A stretch of DNA of 64,000 bases from Megamonas sp. UBA1796 (GTDB lineage Bacteria; Bacillota; Negativicutes; Selenomonadales; Selenomonadaceae), in contig DCFU01000013.1 of assembly GCA_002319795.1 (NCBI GenBank), forward strand, positions 49,243 to 113,242, given 5' to 3'. The first letter of the stretch is position 1. Each line of letters starts with the position of its first letter. Position numbers and translations under genes: made by a program. Shown here in pieces: positions 26,251 to 34,668 of this stretch. The notes under the pieces were generated by a model. That model saw only the letters and a list, made by a program, of their open reading frames with translations, searched no databases and was not told where the DNA came from.

Positions 26251-26447
26251 CCCGCATGAATGAAAGACGGTTTTAATTGTATTCTTGACAAGTTGGGACA
26301 AGTTCGATAAAATGGCATTGAATGAAAGGGGTAATGACTTATTGTAGTACGAAATTTGGAGCTTGTTCGCGAATAGCAAGGGCTGTTTGCGTGAAAGAGC
26401 TCAAACGGCTTTTGCTAAATCCTAAGAAATGTTTAGGAGGAAGCGCG

Positions 26448-26717
26448 ATGAGCTATACGAATGCTGAAAAATTACTGCCGGATCATTTGCTGGCCGAAAT
26501 ACAGAAATATGTCGATGGTGCATATATTTATATACCACGCAGGAAAAATAAGCGCCGGGCATGGGGAACATCGACAAAAAGCTGTCAGTGTACCATCCAG
26601 AGGAACCGTGAAATTTTTCGCAGGTACAGAGCGGGGAGTTCTGTGTTGGAACTGGCATCCATGTATTTCCTGTCGGATAAGACCGTTTATCATATTTTAG
26701 CAAAAATGAAATCTTAA
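26448..26717 (+). CDS. Small Mor-like / CD3324-family DNA-binding protein
   Basis: 89 aa. MSYTNAEKLLPDHLLAEIQ, then a YVDGAYIYIPRR segment and a C-terminal helix-turn-helix (YRAGSSVLELASMYFLSDKTVYHILAKM). This is the CD3324 family, related to Mor transcription activators, common in Firmicutes and often lone genes; function not established. ATG 26448 follows TTTAGGAGGA; the in-frame ATG at 26322 lacks a site. Confidence 0.8.
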   Translation: MSYTNAEKLLPDHLLAEIQKYVDGAYIYIPRRKNKRRAWGTSTKSCQCTIQRNREIFRRYRAGSSVLELASMYFLSDKTVYHILAKMKS

Positions 26718-26727
26718 TAATAGCAGA

Positions 26728-26776
26728 GAAAGGGGTTGTTGCCAACGAATGTTTTCGTTGCTGCAACAGCCCCTTC
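26728..26776. terminator. Strong hairpin between convergent genes
   Basis: AAAGGGGTTGTTGC and GCAACAGCCCCTT arms with an inner CAACGAA/TTCGTTG stem. No T run follows on the plus strand, so termination is likely but not certain. Confidence 0.5.
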
Positions 26777-26797
26777 GAGTATCAATATCTCTTGCAT

Positions 26798-27217
26798 TTA
26801 TACCGCAAATATTGCTGAATCGGCAACTTGCCAGACACCTTTTATGCGGCCAGCCATGTCAAATTTCCATGTATGCGCAAAACGTACAGATGTAAAAGCA
26901 GTTTCTCCGGGTTTTTCAAACTTATAGAAACCCAGTACGGTGACAACATCACCGCCATCAATAAATGTTTCTGGAACAGCACCAAATTTCTTATAACGCT
27001 TACGAAGTTTTGCATAAAAATCCCCGAATACCCCTACTATTCCACAATACACTCCGCCATAAGGGAAACCAGGAGATACATTCCATATCGGCTCATCGAC
27101 CAACAATTTTCGAATAGTTTCTTCGTCTTTTTCATGCAGGGCTTTATAAAGTGATTTTATCTGCCTTATACCGGGTGTATTGCCTTCCGTATGGTCCAAA
27201 AAATCTCTCGTTTCCAA
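26798..27217 (-). CDS. SnoaL-like / NTF2-fold protein
   Basis: 139 aa. The pattern of an N-terminal helical segment (IKSLYKALHEKDEETIRKLL), WNVSPGFPYGGVYCG, and later strands FAHTWKFDMAGRIKGV matches the SnoaL-like NTF2 fold, used by small isomerases, hydratases and proteins with no known activity. It lies 63 bases downstream of a marR gene on the same strand and a palindrome sits in between, so it is the likely MarR target. No catalytic assignment is possible. Confidence 0.75.
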   Translation of the reverse strand: METRDFLDHTEGNTPGIRQIKSLYKALHEKDEETIRKLLVDEPIWNVSPGFPYGGVYCGIVGVFGDFYAKLRKRYKKFGAVPETFIDGGDVVTVLGFYKFEKPGETAFTSVRFAHTWKFDMAGRIKGVWQVADSAIFAV

Positions 27218-27259
27218 TTTTTATCCATCTCCATAATATTTTTGTTTTATATCAAACTA

Positions 27260-27277
27260 TATAGAGAAATCTCTATA
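27260..27277. promoter_or_regulatory. Palindrome before the SnoaL-like gene, possible MarR site
   Basis: Perfect TATAGAGA-AA-TCTCTATA just after marR and 43 bases before the SnoaL-like start. Confidence 0.5.
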
Positions 27278-27280
27278 CAA

Positions 27281-27712
27281 TTAATTTTTAAAGTTATTTT
27301 CCATTTTATGCAATAATTTTACCAATTGAACTTTCTCATCTTCAGTAAAGCCTTTATAAGCGGTTGTTATAAGATCTTGAGAAATATTCCGCAGTGTTTC
27401 TTCCATGGCCCATGCTTTTGGGGTGAGTACGACATAACTTTCTCTGGAATCCTCATGACTCTTTTCTCTTATTACAATCCCCATTTTCGTAAGTTTATTT
27501 ACCAGATGTGTGACGGTTGATTTATCTCTGTTTATTAAATCTGCAACTTCTTTCATTCGTAATTTACCATTGTTTCGATATAAACTTGACAGCAGTGCAC
27601 CATAGGATGGCGACAGCCCTTCTATGCCATGCGCAAACAATTCTTTTTCCAAAAAAATGGTCGCTGCGGTTCTGACTTTACTTACGAATGCTATAACATA
27701 ATTTGTAGTCAT
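27281..27712 (-). CDS. MarR-family transcriptional regulator
   Basis: 143 aa. Winged helix with LRMKEVADLINRDKSTVTHLV and a wing ending in IREKSHEDSRESYVVLT. Members repress their own operons and release DNA on binding small ligands. A consensus promoter with an embedded TTCAAA/TTTGAA inverted repeat precedes it, and it is followed by the SnoaL-like gene. Confidence 0.9.
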   Translation of the reverse strand: MTTNYVIAFVSKVRTAATIFLEKELFAHGIEGLSPSYGALLSSLYRNNGKLRMKEVADLINRDKSTVTHLVNKLTKMGIVIREKSHEDSRESYVVLTPKAWAMEETLRNISQDLITTAYKGFTEDEKVQLVKLLHKMENNFKN

Positions 27713-27765
27713 CTTTACTCCAATAAGTATTTCATAAATATTTCTATTGAAAACTTCTTTTCGTA

Positions 27766-27800
27766 ATTATAGTTTAACTTCAAACTATTGTCAATTTGAA
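27766..27800 (-). promoter_or_regulatory. marR promoter with embedded inverted repeat
   Basis: Minus-strand TTGACA (27789-27794), 17 bases, TATAAT (27766-27771). TTCAAA (27779-27784) and TTTGAA (27795-27800) flank the -35 box, suggesting autoregulation. Confidence 0.75.
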
Positions 27801-27828
27801 TCGTTTGAAACGAGAACTTTGTTTTTAG

Positions 27829-28785
27829 TCAAGTTTTTTTTGGCTGTTGGTAGATTCCCTGTGCAATGCAGATGAATTCCTGCATTGCGCGGGTACGATA
27901 GCTGTTTTTACGGCAGGCAATAAAGATTTTCCTTGTGGCCGCCGGATCGAGAATCTTGTAGTAAACGAGGGCATCGCTTGGCATGGAGTATTTTACGAGG
28001 GAGTCTGTGAGGAAGGTCAGGCCAAGTCCCTGGCAGGCGGTATGATAAGCAGTCATAAGCTGGTTGAGATAAAGACGCACGTTGGGTGTAAAGCCTCTTG
28101 TATGGCAGAGATCGAGTGCCCGGCGGTACATATCGTTACCGCGGCCAAGCAACAGGAAATCTTCTCCGGCGAAGTCGGAGAGCGAGACCGCAGGAATGTG
28201 CTCGTCTTCAGCATGTCCGTTTATGATATCTTTTTGCGTCAGACGAGCTGCGGCATGTTTTTTGTTTTGTGAATTGTCGCTGGGGACGGCGAGCAGGATA
28301 TGATCTTCTAAAAGCGGAATGCTCTCGTAGAGTGCAGCATCGTAGAGGCCACTGTCGACAATGAGATCAATTTCTTCCGTCAGCAGGCGCGCATAAAGGT
28401 CGGCAGAATCAGATTCTGTGATGCGCAGGCGAATTTTTGGCCAGGCACTGCTGAAGGACTTGATCATGCAGGGCAGCAGGCAGGAAGCAAAGAAGTTTGT
28501 GCCGCCGAGCGACAGGTTGCCGCTCTGCAGGCTGGCGAGGTCACCGATGTAATTGTGCAGATTCTTTTGTATGGTCATGATCTGCCGCGCGGCCTCTATA
28601 TAGGCTTTGCCTGCAGTTGTCAGTTGGATGGGGGAAGTGGAGCGGTCGAACAGCGGCAGCCCCAGTTGCTTTTCTACCTTTTTCACTGCAGCGCTCAGGG
28701 CAGGCTGTGAGACGAAAAGTTTGCGGGCGGCGGCGGAGAAGCTTTTTTCATGATATACTTCGTAAACGTAGTCCATGCCTTGCAT
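27829..28785 (-). CDS. LysR-family transcriptional regulator, paralogue of the 2471 gene
   Basis: 318 aa, the same length as the LysR at 2471 and alike along its whole length. N-terminal winged helix KSFSAAARKLFVSQPALSAAVKK, then the effector domain with LLLGRGNDMYRRAL and LYLNQLMTAYHTAC. GAGGGTG precedes the ATG. Divergent from the aspartate/glutamate racemase-family gene, which is its probable target. Confidence 0.92.
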   Translation of the reverse strand: MQGMDYVYEVYHEKSFSAAARKLFVSQPALSAAVKKVEKQLGLPLFDRSTSPIQLTTAGKAYIEAARQIMTIQKNLHNYIGDLASLQSGNLSLGGTNFFASCLLPCMIKSFSSAWPKIRLRITESDSADLYARLLTEEIDLIVDSGLYDAALYESIPLLEDHILLAVPSDNSQNKKHAAARLTQKDIINGHAEDEHIPAVSLSDFAGEDFLLLGRGNDMYRRALDLCHTRGFTPNVRLYLNQLMTAYHTACQGLGLTFLTDSLVKYSMPSDALVYYKILDPAATRKIFIACRKNSYRTRAMQEFICIAQGIYQQPKKT

Positions 28786-28907
28786 AGTATCACCCTCATA
28801 TAAATTATTTTTATAAATATTATATTATTATATGTATTTGCTTATATTATTGCGCAATGCTATGCTGAAAGCAAGAAAAATAAAGATTTCAGGGAGCGTG
28901 ATGCGTG

Positions 28908-29636
28908 ATGAAGACCATTGGAATCATTGGCGGTATGGGGCCTATGGCAACGGTAGACCTTTTCGGAAAAATCGTGGCTGCAACTGCAGCGGAAAAGGAT
29001 CAGGAGCATATCCATATTTTGGTTGACAATAACACGGATATCCCCGATCGTTCCGCCGCTATCTGCGGCACAGGACCATCTCCTGTGCCACAGATGCTGG
29101 CATCGGTACAGCGGCTTACCCGGGAGGGGGCGGATGTGCTTGTCATGGGATGCAATACAGCACATTATTTTTTGCCGGAGCTGCGGCCGCAGCTGCAGGT
29201 GCCTTTTATTGATATGATCGAAGAAACGGCTCGCTATTGCCGGAAAAAACAGATAGGTTGTGCGGGGTTGCTGGCCTCCGCCGGAACTTATGCATCCGGG
29301 ATATATAGAAAAATGTTTCTGCGGTTTGGGCTGGAACTTATAGAACCGGATGCAGATGGGCAGAACCTTTGTCAGGATATTATTTTTAACGGTGTTAAGG
29401 CGGGCTGTACCAGCTATCCTGTGGAGCCTTTTGTACAGATGCTGCGCCATATGGAAGCACGTGGTGTAGAAAGCTTTGTTCTGGGTTGTACGGAAATGCC
29501 GCTGGCTGTCCGTACGTACCATCTTGATGGAGATTTCATCGATGCCACGCAGGTGCTCGCAGAGGCTGCAGTGCGTTTCGCGGGGGCGCGCTGTCAGGCG
29601 GAGTCTGTGCACATAGCAGGCAGGCGTGCAGGGTGA
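28908..29636 (+). CDS. Aspartate/glutamate racemase-family protein
   Basis: 242 aa. IGIIGGMGPMATVDLF at the N-terminus and the two catalytic cysteines in MGCNTAH and LGCTEMPLA define the PLP-independent amino-acid racemase family (aspartate racemase type). It would interconvert L- and D-aspartate or glutamate, or act on a broader set. Start is ATG 28908 or GTG 28905; AGGGAG lies upstream. A TTGCTT-N17-TATGCT promoter is possible in the divergent gap. Followed by a strong terminator. Confidence 0.87.
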   Translation: MKTIGIIGGMGPMATVDLFGKIVAATAAEKDQEHIHILVDNNTDIPDRSAAICGTGPSPVPQMLASVQRLTREGADVLVMGCNTAHYFLPELRPQLQVPFIDMIEETARYCRKKQIGCAGLLASAGTYASGIYRKMFLRFGLELIEPDADGQNLCQDIIFNGVKAGCTSYPVEPFVQMLRHMEARGVESFVLGCTEMPLAVRTYHLDGDFIDATQVLAEAAVRFAGARCQAESVHIAGRRAG

Positions 29637-29637
29637 G

Positions 29638-29671
29638 AAAAGGGCCGTTCTTCTTCAGAACGGCCCTTTTC
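29638..29671. terminator. Bidirectional terminator
   Basis: AAAAGGGCCGTTC and GAACGGCCCTTTT arms around a short loop, between convergent genes. Confidence 0.88.
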
Positions 29672-29707
29672 TGTGAGGGTTTTATATAAACCATCAAGAT
29701 GGTGTAG

Positions 29708-30841
29708 TTATTCTTTGGAAACTGTATCTTTTTCGGGGTGTCCGGTGAGTATGGCGGAGGTATTTTGGCGTCGTACTTCCTTTACCAGCATGAGTATAGC
29801 AAAAAGAATGGCGGCGTAGCCAGTGATGGGAAAAAGCAGATTCACTAACTTGTCAAAAGGGATGATGCTGCCAAAGAACATGCCGATGGCTGTGAGTATA
29901 ACGGCTGTGACGTTGAAGGTTTTTGTCTTATCTACGGAAAATTTGCGGACAACCATGAGAAGAACAGAGGCTACAGCTGAATAGATACAAAGTACGATAA
30001 TGATAGAAAAGGCTAGTCCGAGAAGCGGAGAAACATGATTCGCGATTGCCAGGGTCGGAACCTGCTGCCCTACGATCAGTGCGTGGTAGACGATTTCGGC
30101 CAGAACCAGAAAGACGATGGCTATCGTGAACAGAATCCCGCCGGAGATAGCGCCAATACGTGCTTCACGTTTGCTGGCGGCCTGGCTGCCGCAGGTTACC
30201 TGAAATGGGATGCTCATCATGAGAGCCAGAAAAGCGTAGAGAGCACCTGACCATGCCCAGTTACCTGAAGCAGATTCAAAGCCTGAGGTTGGCATCAGCT
30301 GATCCCCTTCCACAAGCAAAGAAGGCTGACCGATGGCTGAAAAAAGTGCAGCTATCCCGATGATAACAACAAAGAGAATCTTGATTGGTCCGATGACACC
30401 GATGATGCCGATTAATCTGTTTACACCCAGCAAAACAGTCAGCAGAGATAAGATGCCGATGAAGCCCGTTCCAAGATATGTTGGAAATCCGAAATACTGA
30501 TGAATCGTAGCTCCGCCGCCAGCCATCATCACAACGAAAATGCCATAGCTTAGAATAACACTGAACCAGATATAAACCTGTCCCAGATATCTGCCGCAAT
30601 AATACTCAAAAACATCATAGGGACTCGCAAAATTTTCTCTTTGGCCTAAATTCCATAAAGTATAGGAGAATATGCAGGTGAGAATACAGCAGAGAAACGC
30701 AGCCCAGATGCCGTTGATACCGTTGACAGCAAAAAACTGCAGAACCTCCTGGCCCGTTGAAAAACCGGCCCCAATCCAATATGCGCAAATTGCGCCTGCA
30801 AGAATGAAGACTTTTTTTAAATGTACCGTATTGTTATCCAT
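29708..30841 (-). CDS. YkvI/COG3949-family membrane transporter
   Basis: 377 aa, about ten hydrophobic segments. The start AYWIGAGFSTGQEVLQFF is characteristic of the YkvI-like family (APC/BCCT-like fold; substrates poorly known). ATG 30841 follows ACAGGAGA. Downstream of the cysteine desulfidase and ATC hydrolase family genes on one strand, so an amino-acid or thiazoline substrate is likely. A stem-loop lies between it and the desulfidase gene. Confidence 0.78.
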   Translation of the reverse strand: MDNNTVHLKKVFILAGAICAYWIGAGFSTGQEVLQFFAVNGINGIWAAFLCCILTCIFSYTLWNLGQRENFASPYDVFEYYCGRYLGQVYIWFSVILSYGIFVVMMAGGGATIHQYFGFPTYLGTGFIGILSLLTVLLGVNRLIGIIGVIGPIKILFVVIIGIAALFSAIGQPSLLVEGDQLMPTSGFESASGNWAWSGALYAFLALMMSIPFQVTCGSQAASKREARIGAISGGILFTIAIVFLVLAEIVYHALIVGQQVPTLAIANHVSPLLGLAFSIIIVLCIYSAVASVLLMVVRKFSVDKTKTFNVTAVILTAIGMFFGSIIPFDKLVNLLFPITGYAAILFAILMLVKEVRRQNTSAILTGHPEKDTVSKE

Positions 30842-30891
30842 TATAACATCTCCTGTCATGGTAAAATCAGTTTCGTGAGAGCTTTTCAGAT

Positions 30892-30961
30892 AAGCAAAGA
30901 GCAGCTAATCATCACCCTTGGCCTTTTTGGTTATAGGTATCTATTTTAGCTGCTCTGCTTA
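30892..30961 (-). other. Long-loop stem between desulfidase and transporter genes
   Basis: Arms TAAGCAGAGCAGCTAA and TTAGCTGCTCTTTGCTT (minus strand) about 37 bases apart. No T run follows. Could be an attenuator, a processing site, or an operator. Confidence 0.5.
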
Positions 30962-30983
30962 TTGTGCATTTAATTATCGATGA

Positions 30984-32252
30984 TTATGCTCCCAGCATAA
31001 TGTTCAGAATCTCCACGTCGGTAGCCCTCATGCCAATGCGGCCCATACGGCCGATGTTCTGAACGGTTTGCTCGGCATCTTTTTCTACTAATCCCTCCCC
31101 AAAGGGGAAACAACGATTGTTTTTGGCCATTTCATAGCCTAGAATTCCTGCATCTACAGCACTGGAAATCTTGGCAGCACAGGATGCTTTGGCTCCATCG
31201 CAGACGATGCCGCCAACGTTGCCGATTGCGTTGATTAAAGTGCGTTCAATGACATCATTTTCGGCACCATGCAGATAGGCAATGCCACATCCGGCAGCGG
31301 CACCGGCGGATACGGCTCCGCAAAATGCGGATAGATTTCCAATAAAGAATTTTTGATGCAGGGCCAGAAGATTTACCAATACTAAAGCACGGTAAAGTTT
31401 TTCCTTGGAAGTACCAAGCTCTTTTGCATAGATGACCAAGGGCATGGTGCAGGTTATTCCCTGATTGCCGCTGCCGGAATTGATAACGACTGGCAGGGAA
31501 CAGCCATTCATACGTGCATCGGAACCAGCAGCAGCGGCAGCTCTTGCGCGCATGCGTACATCTTCCGTTCCGCCTGCAGCCAGCAGAGTCCGGCCAACAC
31601 CGGCGCCCCAGTTGTGTACCAGGCCTTCGTGGGAAATGGCAGAATTATACTCAATCTGACGCTGGAGCAGAGAACTCACATCATCTATCCGGACTTCATT
31701 TGCAAAACTAAATATGTCTGGAAGGTTCAACTTGCTTTTATCTCCCATGTGCACGGCAGAAATATCCGGTTGCGAAAAAAGAACTGAGCCGTTTTTTTCT
31801 ATGAGGGAGATGTGGCTGTGGTTTGTGCGGATTTCAACCGCCACTTTATCGGACGCATGTGTCAGCTCTGCTCGTATATAGAGATTTTCTTCGTCAGCTG
31901 CTAAGGTACAGGTGCAAAAGTTTTGTTCACACAGTTCATAGGTTTTTGCAATGGCAGTATCATCGGCATCGGCGATAACCTCCAATAATTTTTCGGATTT
32001 TCCTGCCAGGACACCTAAAATAGCTGCAGGTGCAATACCCTTTTTGCCGCCGGAATTTGGAACAATAACGCCTTTTACATTTTTGATGATATTCCCGCTG
32101 CAGTGCATCGTGATATGTTCTGGCATGCAGCCTAGAACATCACGGGCTTTGGCGGCTGCTAAAGCAACGGCAATAGGTTCTGTACATCCCATGGCTGGAA
32201 CCAGTTCTTCATTTAGTATATTCAGATAATTATCGTATTGTTTCTTTTCCAA
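30984..32252 (-). CDS. cyuA: L-cysteine desulfidase family protein (CyuA/UPF0597)
   Basis: 422 aa. Iron-sulfur enzyme of the CyuA (YhaM)/CdsB family that splits L-cysteine to pyruvate, sulfide and ammonia; a link to serine dehydratase is also known in the family. Seen: EELVPAMGCTEPIAVALA with the conserved cysteine, NSGSGNQGI, and cysteines in SAFCGAVSAG and VCDGAKASC. Start is taken as TTG 32252, which has AAAGGAG 8 bases upstream; another TTG at 32273 lies before that site. It starts 25 bases after the ATC hydrolase family gene ends, so they are co-transcribed. Confidence 0.87.
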   Translation of the reverse strand: MEKKQYDNYLNILNEELVPAMGCTEPIAVALAAAKARDVLGCMPEHITMHCSGNIIKNVKGVIVPNSGGKKGIAPAAILGVLAGKSEKLLEVIADADDTAIAKTYELCEQNFCTCTLAADEENLYIRAELTHASDKVAVEIRTNHSHISLIEKNGSVLFSQPDISAVHMGDKSKLNLPDIFSFANEVRIDDVSSLLQRQIEYNSAISHEGLVHNWGAGVGRTLLAAGGTEDVRMRARAAAAAGSDARMNGCSLPVVINSGSGNQGITCTMPLVIYAKELGTSKEKLYRALVLVNLLALHQKFFIGNLSAFCGAVSAGAAAGCGIAYLHGAENDVIERTLINAIGNVGGIVCDGAKASCAAKISSAVDAGILGYEMAKNNRCFPFGEGLVEKDAEQTVQNIGRMGRIGMRATDVEILNIMLGA

Positions 32253-32276
32253 GGCCGATACTCCTTTATCCAAAGT

Positions 32277-32777
32277 TTATTTTTTGAAGTAGGTGATATG
32301 GCAGGTTTTGCAGCCGTGGGCGATGGTATCCCCCAACTTGAAGCCATACCCCATAGCTTCGGCGATATTCCTATCCCCATCCATTGCCATATCACATAAT
32401 TTTTCACAGGTTTTATCGTCAAATCCCAATTTTTGCCAGGCTTTTAATAGTGGGCAGTAATGAAAGTCCATTTCCAGCAATGTTTCTGTTTTGTGTTTGA
32501 ATTCAAGCTCGAAAGTTTTTGCAACGTCTGGCGGCAGAAAAATATCACCAAAACTGCTTAAATCGTCAGGTTGTGGACAAGCAGCCTTTAGTTCCGCACC
32601 TTGCAGCTGTCCGGTGGTGGCAATTGCTTCGCGGATAAATTTTTCGACAGAGGCTGCTTCGCCTGCCTCGCGGGCCTTTACATACGTTAATCCTGTCCAG
32701 GTCGCACGATGCTCGGTAGCGCTGCGCCGTACATTTACCATTTCATTGTCATTAAATTTTGATTCATTTTCAATCAT
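32277..32777 (-). CDS. L-2-amino-thiazoline-4-carboxylate hydrolase family protein
   Basis: 166 aa. The C-terminal cysteine/histidine pattern FHYCPLLKAWQKLG, CEKLCDMAMDGDR and GDTIAHGCKTCHITYFK is that of the ATC hydrolase Pfam family (named for L-ATC hydrolase; most members untested). The clustered cysteines look metal-binding. L-ATC breakdown yields L-cysteine, and the next gene encodes a cysteine desulfidase, which is a good functional match. Divergent from a GntR gene 322 bases away. GGAGGGTGA precedes the ATG. Confidence 0.78.
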   Translation of the reverse strand: MIENESKFNDNEMVNVRRSATEHRATWTGLTYVKAREAGEAASVEKFIREAIATTGQLQGAELKAACPQPDDLSSFGDIFLPPDVAKTFELEFKHKTETLLEMDFHYCPLLKAWQKLGFDDKTCEKLCDMAMDGDRNIAEAMGYGFKLGDTIAHGCKTCHITYFKK

Positions 32778-33041
32778 GCTTCACCCTCCTGATATGATTA
32801 ATGAAATATGTGTTAACACTGAGATATAAGGAATGATGTTTTACGATTTATCTAGTTATATCACTTGAGCTCATACTGTAATCATATCACGACATAAAAA
32901 AGAATGCAACAACTTTTGCGAAAACAATCAATTTTCGCTTATTTTTATAGTATTAAGCAAAAAATGTATAAATAATACGGATATATTATAATTATATACA
33001 AAGTCGTAATCATATCAGAAACGAAAAGTTGTGTGGATAGC
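32778..33041. other. Gene-free divergent control region
   Basis: AT-rich spacer between the ATC hydrolase family gene and gntR. No ORF of note; presumably holds the minus-strand promoter and GntR operators. Confidence 0.5.
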
Positions 33042-33071
33042 TTGACTTTCAAAATTTTTCCGGAGTATAAT
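33042..33071 (+). promoter_or_regulatory. gntR promoter
   Basis: TTGACT (33042-33047), 18 bases, TATAAT (33066-33071). Confidence 0.65.
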
Positions 33072-33099
33072 TAAGCTATAATAACAGAGGAGATGGATC

Positions 33100-33720
33100 A
33101 TGGCGAATGGGTATGCAACTACTTTAAAGGATCAGGTATATGAAGCTTTATTTACTGATATTATCAAGGGAGTGTATTCTCCTGATATGATTTTAACGGA
33201 AAAATTCTTTATGGAGAAGTATCAAGTGAGCCGTGCTCCAATTAGGGAAGCATTGCTTCAATTAACGGGAAAGAAATTTTTGATCAGTATTCCGCGGCAG
33301 GGATATAAGATTCTTCAGCCAGATCGCGATTATATGATGGAACTTGAAAAATTCCGGTCTGTTACAGAACCTGCTTTTTTAGAACGCTATTTTTCAGCTA
33401 TAGATCAGGAGTGTTTGGAAACACTGCGGACGATTTGCGCGCAATATGCTGCCTGCCCGGAGCATGATTTTATGGCGCACTGGAAGTACAATTGTGAGTT
33501 TCACTTAAAACTGTTCTCGATGTATCAGAATGCGTACGCGTATGAGAGTCTGGAAAACGCACTCTATATTCAGACGGTTTATTTTGTACAGACAAAGCAT
33601 GATGCGAGTATGAATCTGCATTTGGCGGTTATAGATTATATTGAGAAAAAAGATATTGTTATGGCCATGAAAATATTGCGGGCGGATATTGAAACTCTCA
33701 TGGCTTCTGGTTCTTTATAG
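33100..33720 (+). CDS. GntR-family regulator (FCD/FadR subgroup)
   Basis: 206 aa. N-terminal winged helix (LKDQVYEALFTDIIKG, TEKFFMEKYQVSRAPIREAL) followed by an all-helical ligand domain of FCD type. Divergent from the ATC hydrolase-desulfidase-carrier unit, so the likely regulator of it. GAGGAGATGG precedes the ATG. It is shorter than the GntR at 56822 and not closely alike outside the DNA-binding domain. Confidence 0.87.
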   Translation: MANGYATTLKDQVYEALFTDIIKGVYSPDMILTEKFFMEKYQVSRAPIREALLQLTGKKFLISIPRQGYKILQPDRDYMMELEKFRSVTEPAFLERYFSAIDQECLETLRTICAQYAACPEHDFMAHWKYNCEFHLKLFSMYQNAYAYESLENALYIQTVYFVQTKHDASMNLHLAVIDYIEKKDIVMAMKILRADIETLMASGSL

Positions 33721-33740
33721 AAGATGTATTTTGCGATAAA

Positions 33741-33797
33741 AAAACACCCCGCAGGAAAATCGGCGAAGTAAGCCGGATTTTTCCGCGGGGTGTTTTT
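33741..33797. terminator. Bidirectional terminator between gntR and metQ
   Basis: AAAACACCCCGC and GCGGGGTGTTTTT outer arms with an extended inner stem. Flanked by A and T runs; genes converge on it. Confidence 0.88.
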
Positions 33798-33821
33798 ATT
33801 AAATTTAGGGGAACTCAATCA

Positions 33822-34655
33822 TCAAAAAGCAGGGACAACAGCGCCTTTATATTTATCGTTAATGAAATCTTTGACTTCCTGGGATTTCAAAGTCGTTAAA
33901 AGAGCCTGAATCTCAGGGCGATCCTGATCTCCTTCGCGGACAGCAACGATGTTGACATAAGGAGAGGTGCTGTCTTCCATGAAGAGTGCATCCTTTGTCG
34001 GTACAAGATTTATTTGCATAGCGAAGTTCGTGTTGATGACAGCAGCATCTACATCGTCAAGTGTACGTGGAACTTGTGCGGCTTCGACTTCCTGGAACTT
34101 GAAGTTCTTCGGATTCGAGGTAATATCCTGTACTGTAGCTTTGACACCGATGCCGTCTTTGAGCTTCAAGAGACCGGCTTTTTCCAAAAGCAGAAGCGAG
34201 CGTCCTTCATTGGTAGGGTCGTTCGGAATTGCGATAGAAGCACCGTCCTTGAGCTCATCGAGATTCTTTATTTTCTTCGAATAGATGCCCATTGGTTCGA
34301 TATGTATGCCGCCTGCATTTGCGAGCTTGACATTTTTATGCTCTTCCATGAAATTTTTGAGATATGGTTCATGCTGGAAGAAATTTGCGTCCAGTTCTTT
34401 GTCATTGAGTGCGAGATTCGGCTGTACGTAGTCACTGAATTCGACGATTTGGAGGTCAATGCCCTGTTTTGCCAGCAACGGCTTTACGACCTCGAGAATT
34501 TCTGCATGCGGTACGGCGGTTGCGCCAACTTTGAGAACCTTGGGGGAACCAGCAGCAGAGGAAGAAGTCGATGCCTGCTTGGTATCGCTGCCGCAGCCTG
34601 CTGCAGCAAATACAATCAGCAGCAGTGAGGTGATGAGTACAAGTAATTTTTTCAT
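33822..34655 (-). CDS. metQ: Methionine ABC transporter substrate-binding lipoprotein
   Basis: 277 aa. Signal peptide with lipobox FAAAGC near residue 20, so it is a lipid-anchored NlpA/MetQ protein. Typical segments: KVGATAVPHAEILE, YVQPNLALNDKELDANFFQHEPYL, GIYSKKI, IPNDPTNEGR, INTNFA. Binds L- or D-methionine and delivers it to MetNI. ATG 34655 has GGAGTG upstream. Last gene of metN-metI-metQ. Confidence 0.94.
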   Translation of the reverse strand: MKKLLVLITSLLLIVFAAAGCGSDTKQASTSSSAAGSPKVLKVGATAVPHAEILEVVKPLLAKQGIDLQIVEFSDYVQPNLALNDKELDANFFQHEPYLKNFMEEHKNVKLANAGGIHIEPMGIYSKKIKNLDELKDGASIAIPNDPTNEGRSLLLLEKAGLLKLKDGIGVKATVQDITSNPKNFKFQEVEAAQVPRTLDDVDAAVINTNFAMQINLVPTKDALFMEDSTSPYVNIVAVREGDQDRPEIQALLTTLKSQEVKDFINDKYKGAVVPAF

Positions 34656-34668
34656 GAGGAACACTCCT

